Shown here piece after piece: positions 5,493 to 7,787 of a DNA stretch of 7,787 bases (position 1 is the first letter of the stretch; each line of letters begins with the position of its first letter). This DNA comes from Bacteroidales bacterium (GTDB lineage: Bacteria; Bacteroidota; Bacteroidia; Bacteroidales; DTU049): the NCBI GenBank assembly GCA_018432645.1, contig JAHDSP010000373.1, positions 1 to 7,787 of the forward strand, in the 5' to 3' direction. The position numbers and the translations under genes were made by a program. The notes under the pieces are model-generated. The model was not told the origin of the DNA and did no database searches. It was given only the letters and a program-made list of their open reading frames with translations.

Positions 5493-6476
5493 TTACAAAA
5501 CTTGTGCTATAGCATTATTGAAAGAGTCTGCTTTTTTAAATCCATATTTATTATTCAAATAATTAGCTAAATATTCTTGCTCAGTTTGTCCTTTCACTGG
5601 AACTAAAATAGCATTTTTATTTAATAAAAATAAATCCATAATAGTAGAATAGCCTGCTGTAGAAATTATATTTTTAGCGTTTGAGACTATAGATAGCCAT
5701 TGGATATCATCTGGAGAATTTATAATCCTTAGATTAGTATGATTACTTCTAAATAAATATGGAGATATCATAACAAAAGAAACTGAGGTATTCAAAGAAG
5801 CAAAATTACTTAATTCTTTTACAATTAAGTTGCAATATGATAATGGAGCCGAAATTAATATAGCTACATCATATTGTTTTTCATTTTTTGAAATATTTAC
5901 CTTATCAAATCTAGATAAAGGTCCTATATATGAGATAGGTAAATTATTATAATTTGATGTATGAGATAATTTGCCTGCTAGACTTTCATTATAAGCTTGG
6001 TAATCTGGAATCAAAATTTGATCATATTTTTTGAGATAATACCTTAAATAACTATTAATTAATGGATTAGCAAAAAATAAATATTTTGGTAGAATTACAT
6101 TTAGCTGGTGAGTAATGAAATATGAAGTAACATTTTTATTAAATAGACCGTAGCGATTATCACTAATGATGACATCTATTTTATACAATTTTATTATTTT
6201 TTTAAGTTTAAAATGTTCATAAATAGTTTGCCAGATTATCTGAAAAGCGATGATGAAATAATTAAATATATTAAGGCCATTTTTAGAATATTTAAAATGA
6301 AAAGAATAAAATGGGATGAATTGAGCATTATCAAAATATTTTTTGATTAAAGCAAAGCTCATACCATCACCAGCTATAATGATGTCATTACCATCATCTG
6401 ATAATTTTCTAATAATAGGAATGAGCCTAGTAGCATGCCCGAGTCCCCAATCTAATGGACTAATAAGTATTTTCAT
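5493..6476 (-). CDS. Glycosyltransferase, GT-B fold (MurG/UDP-glycosyltransferase-like)
   Basis: This 327-residue protein resembles the Bacteroidota glycosyltransferases related to MurG and UDP-glucuronosyltransferases. The N-terminal acceptor domain starts MKILISPLDW then GLGHATRLIPIIRKL, the glycine-rich GLGHATR at 11-17 being the hallmark. SDNRYGLF at 105-112 and YIGPLSRF at 183-190 mark the inter-domain region. The C-terminal donor-binding domain has ISTAGYSTIMD (271-281) and PVKGQTEQEYLANYL (293-307), the GQxEQ nucleotide-sugar site of this family. No membrane segment is clear, though the N-domain is rich in Lys and hydrophobics, suiting a peripheral membrane enzyme. Donor and acceptor are not predictable; a glycolipid or surface polysaccharide is likely. 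The gene ends just after the GQTEQ region, 6 bases from the end of the repeat element, so a slight C-terminal shortening is possible. Confidence 0.88.
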   Translation of the reverse strand: MKILISPLDWGLGHATRLIPIIRKLSDDGNDIIIAGDGMSFALIKKYFDNAQFIPFYSFHFKYSKNGLNIFNYFIIAFQIIWQTIYEHFKLKKIIKLYKIDVIISDNRYGLFNKNVTSYFITHQLNVILPKYLFFANPLINSYLRYYLKKYDQILIPDYQAYNESLAGKLSHTSNYNNLPISYIGPLSRFDKVNISKNEKQYDVAILISAPLSYCNLIVKELSNFASLNTSVSFVMISPYLFRSNHTNLRIINSPDDIQWLSIVSNAKNIISTAGYSTIMDLFLLNKNAILVPVKGQTEQEYLANYLNNKYGFKKADSFNNAIAQVL

Positions 6477-6489
6477 TTTTTAGTTATAA

Positions 6490-6497
6490 CAAAAATA
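6490..6497 (-). promoter_or_regulatory. Candidate -7 box for the glycosyltransferase gene
   Basis: The minus strand reads TATTTTTG, an exact TAnnTTTG, only 13 bases from the ATG at 6476. This would give a very short leader. It directly abuts the inverted-repeat end of the element at 6498-6730, so the -33 region would lie inside the repeat. No TTG is seen at the right spacing. Confidence 0.4.
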
Positions 6498-6730
6498 TGG
6501 TTCTATAACGTTTATTGTGGGTAAATTATTTTACCACAAAGAGCACCAAGATATTACACAAAGTTCACAAAGTGCCATTTTTAAGCATTTTAATTCTATC
6601 ATTCTCTGTGTTCTTTGTGCCTTCTTTGAGAACTCTGTGGTTAATATTTAACTGTACAAAAATAAATAAAATTCTTTTTTATAAAATTACTCTTTTTTAA
6701 TCTTTATCCATACAAAACGTTATAGAACCA
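6498..6730. mobile_element. Repeat element E1 with perfect 16-bp terminal inverted repeats and CACAAAG core
   Basis: The ends are TGGTTCTATAACGTTT (6498-6513) and its exact reverse complement AAACGTTATAGAACCA (6715-6730). Inside is a second, imperfect palindrome. Its left arm (about 6531-6577) starts TTACCACAAAGAGCACC and has further CACAAAG units. Its right arm (about 6603-6644) holds CTTTGTG units and ends CTCTGTGGTTAA. Such CACAAAG/CACAGAG arrays are a widespread type of bacterial intergenic repeat. There is no coding capacity: the frame open across 6515-6700 is just the palindrome translated. Its backbone recurs in E2. Confidence 0.75.
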
Positions 6731-6785
6731 CAAAAATATTATGCAAAATTTAAAAAAATATATCAAAAAATAAAGCGATTTTTAT

Positions 6786-7189
6786 TTCTATAACTTTTTA
6801 TATGGGTAAATTATTTAGGTTAATTATTTAACTGTCCAAATCTGGTTATTATCCACAGATGCACACAAATGAGACTGGGGAGACTGGGAGAAGAGGTGAT
6901 AGGTTGATGTGTTGAGGAGAGAATATTAGTTATAAATTAATCCACAAATGAACAAAAAACTAAATCATCTGTGTTAATTTGTGTAAATCTGTGGATGAAA
7001 TTATAGAAATTGCGGGTTGTTATTTATTTTCCACAAATGCACACAAATGATCATAAATTATAAATTAATTTTGAGGAATTTAGAAGTTTAGGAATAATGA
7101 GCGTTGAGTGATGAGTAATTGATCAAAGTTTTTATAAGCTAATTATCGGAAAAACTAATCTTTACTCAATCAAAACATTATAGACCCCA
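6786..7189. mobile_element. Repeat element E2, same backbone as E1 with a different core
   Basis: Three blocks match E1 in order. The left end 6786-6816 matches 6501-6531 (27 of 31 bases; TTCTATAAC and TGGGTAAATTATTT). Block 6818-6840 matches 6639-6660 with one insertion and one substitution (GGTTAAT...AACTGT). The right end 7156-7188 matches 6698-6730 (26 of 33; TAATCTTTA, CAAAAC, TTATAGA). E1's CACAAAG palindrome is missing between the first two blocks. Instead about 285-315 bases containing CCACAGATG-type repeats lie between the second and third. The terminal inverted repeat of E2 is degraded to about TCTATAA. No gene is present. Confidence 0.65.
6851..6996. repeat. CCACAGATG-type inverted repeat
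   Basis: ATCCACAGATGCACACAAAT (6851-6870) matches the reverse complement of 6977-6996 at 18 of 20 positions, forming arms around about 106 bases. A further direct copy with one change is at 7030-7050 (TCCACAAATGCACACAAATG) and a partial one at 6941-6950. The loop carries a tandem GAGACTGGG pair (6871-6879 and 6880-6888) in an unusually G-rich stretch up to about 6928. This resembles common intergenic bacterial repeats of the CACAGAT type, placed inside E2. Confidence 0.65.
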
Positions 7190-7200
7190 AATTTTTTTAG

Positions 7201-7208
7201 TATTTTTG
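7201..7208 (+). promoter_or_regulatory. Candidate -7 box for the MntP-like gene
   Basis: TATTTTTG matches TAnnTTTG exactly and lies 17 bases upstream of the ATG at 7226. No TTG is visible at -33. It lies just outside the right end of E2. Confidence 0.4.
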
Positions 7209-7225
7209 TAAATAAAGAAAAAAAT

Positions 7226-7783
7226 ATGGACATAATTCCTATTTTAGCAGGCATCAGTCTTGGATTTTTTTTAATGGCTACTTCGTATCGACATGCATTA
7301 GTTTTCAAATCAAATGCACAAATTGTAATGGTGAATTTGATTTTTGCTATAGTATCAATGTTAATGTACTTTTTAGGTTACAAATTAGGATTGGCTACGA
7401 TAGTTACTTTACCTTTCAATCCTGGCATAATAAGTATAATTCTGTTTCTATTTTTAGCTGTTAGGATGTATTTGAGTATAGCTAAGGGCAAATTAAGTGA
7501 ATTAATAGTAGATTTGAATAAATTTAAGACAGTACTTACGATGTCATTATCATTGAGTTTCGAATCATTTTTAGCTGCTTTATCTGTCAGTTATATGTTT
7601 GCTAATATCTATAGATCGATGTTGTATACAATTATTTTTATCTTATTATTTTTATTTATTGGTGTATATGCAGGCAAACAGGTTAATAGATTAGGTTCTG
7701 TGAAAATATTTTATATTATTTCTTCAATATTTTATTTAATTAATGGAGTGGTTTGTATAATTATAACCTTAATTAATATTTGA
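7226..7783 (+). CDS. MntP-like (DUF204-type) six-helix membrane protein with altered key residues
   Basis: This 185-residue, almost entirely hydrophobic protein has about six membrane segments arranged as two three-helix halves joined by a loop at about 87-102. The length and layout fit the manganese efflux pump MntP (about 188 residues). Local matches by eye support this. GISLGFFLMA (9-18) corresponds to the ALSMDAFAVA helix, FLGYKLG (49-55) to the GYxxG region, and SLSFESFLAALS (109-120) to the ATSIDALAVG helix. GVYAGKQVNRLG (146-157) corresponds to GxxLGRRLG. The first conserved Asp is replaced (Gly13 by my alignment), while the second appears as Glu113. Metal transport is therefore doubtful. 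It may be a diverged paralogue with another substrate. No conserved partner is adjacent, and the end is complete (TGA at 7781-7783). Confidence 0.6.
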   Translation: MDIIPILAGISLGFFLMATSYRHALVFKSNAQIVMVNLIFAIVSMLMYFLGYKLGLATIVTLPFNPGIISIILFLFLAVRMYLSIAKGKLSELIVDLNKFKTVLTMSLSLSFESFLAALSVSYMFANIYRSMLYTIIFILLFLFIGVYAGKQVNRLGSVKIFYIISSIFYLINGVVCIIITLINI

Positions 7784-7787
7784 ATAA

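Larger units (their letters stand above)
6477..7225. other. 749-bp intergenic region without genes, made mostly of repeats
   Basis: The two divergent neighbours (glycosyltransferase, minus; MntP-like, plus) are separated by this region. It contains E1, a 55-base spacer and E2, plus promoter-like boxes at each edge. I find no protein with a credible start, no tRNA or rRNA, and no known riboswitch. Near 7096-7120 there is a short GAGCGTTGAGTGATGAGTAA run with near-repeated TGAG units, another type of low-complexity intergenic filler. Confidence 0.7.

Noticed and set aside
6515..6700. Open frame of 61 codons on the plus strand (starting MWVNYF)
   Set aside because: It is the translation of the CACAAAG palindrome of E1; the codons follow the repeat units and there is no credible protein family.
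6851..7050. Spaced CCACARATG copies as a CRISPR-like array
   Set aside because: Copies are in both orientations, unevenly spaced and degenerate, with no cas genes; they fit an intergenic palindromic repeat.
7127..7156. AGTTTTT...AAAAACT stem as a terminator
   Set aside because: The stem is all A/T except one pair, with a 16-base loop and no T run in the right place; it also lies in the E2 tail between divergent genes.

Overview
The window is a strongly AT-rich chromosomal segment from a member of the Bacteroidota; I cannot place it below phylum. Three things point there. Two secreted proteins end in type IX secretion (T9SS) C-terminal sorting domains. Start codons lack Shine-Dalgarno sequences, and several genes carry the Bacteroidota -7 promoter box TAnnTTTG. 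The protein families (periplasmic S41 protease, rhomboid with a Pro/Asp-rich tail, GLGHATR-type glycosyltransferase) are also typical. TGA and TAA both act as stops, so the code is standard.

Layout: (1) 1-915, minus: N-terminal 305 codons of an S41 C-terminal processing protease, cut by the window edge. (2) 1030-1704, plus: rhomboid intramembrane protease, divergent from the S41 gene. (3) 1813-5186, minus: a block of small secreted proteins in two sets. The upstream set (5186 to 3397) is two T9SS-exported paralogues overlapping by ATGA, followed by an orphan T9SS-tail remnant. The downstream set (3217 to 1813) has its own promoter. It holds two paralogous secreted or lipoprotein-like genes, one frameshifted at a run of nine G, and a 50-residue secreted peptide ORF. 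(4) 5493-6476, minus: a glycosyltransferase. (5) 6477-7225: 749 bp with no credible gene, made of nested repeats. (6) 7226-7783, plus: a six-helix MntP-like membrane protein with altered key residues.

The most striking content is non-coding. A 91-93 bp repeat lies on both sides of the secreted-protein block, and one copy is the left half of a 198-bp element with imperfect terminal inverted repeats. Between the glycosyltransferase and the MntP-like gene, one short backbone with inverted ends occurs twice in tandem. Each copy holds a different palindromic insert: CACAAAG-type in the first, CCACAGATG-type in the second. The secreted block itself shows repeated duplication: paired paralogues, near-identical signal-peptide DNA, a duplicated upstream region and a duplicated T9SS tail. 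I read the block as a fast-evolving surface-protein locus with one candidate phase-variable gene. I see no CRISPR array, rRNA, tRNA or recognisable transposase.
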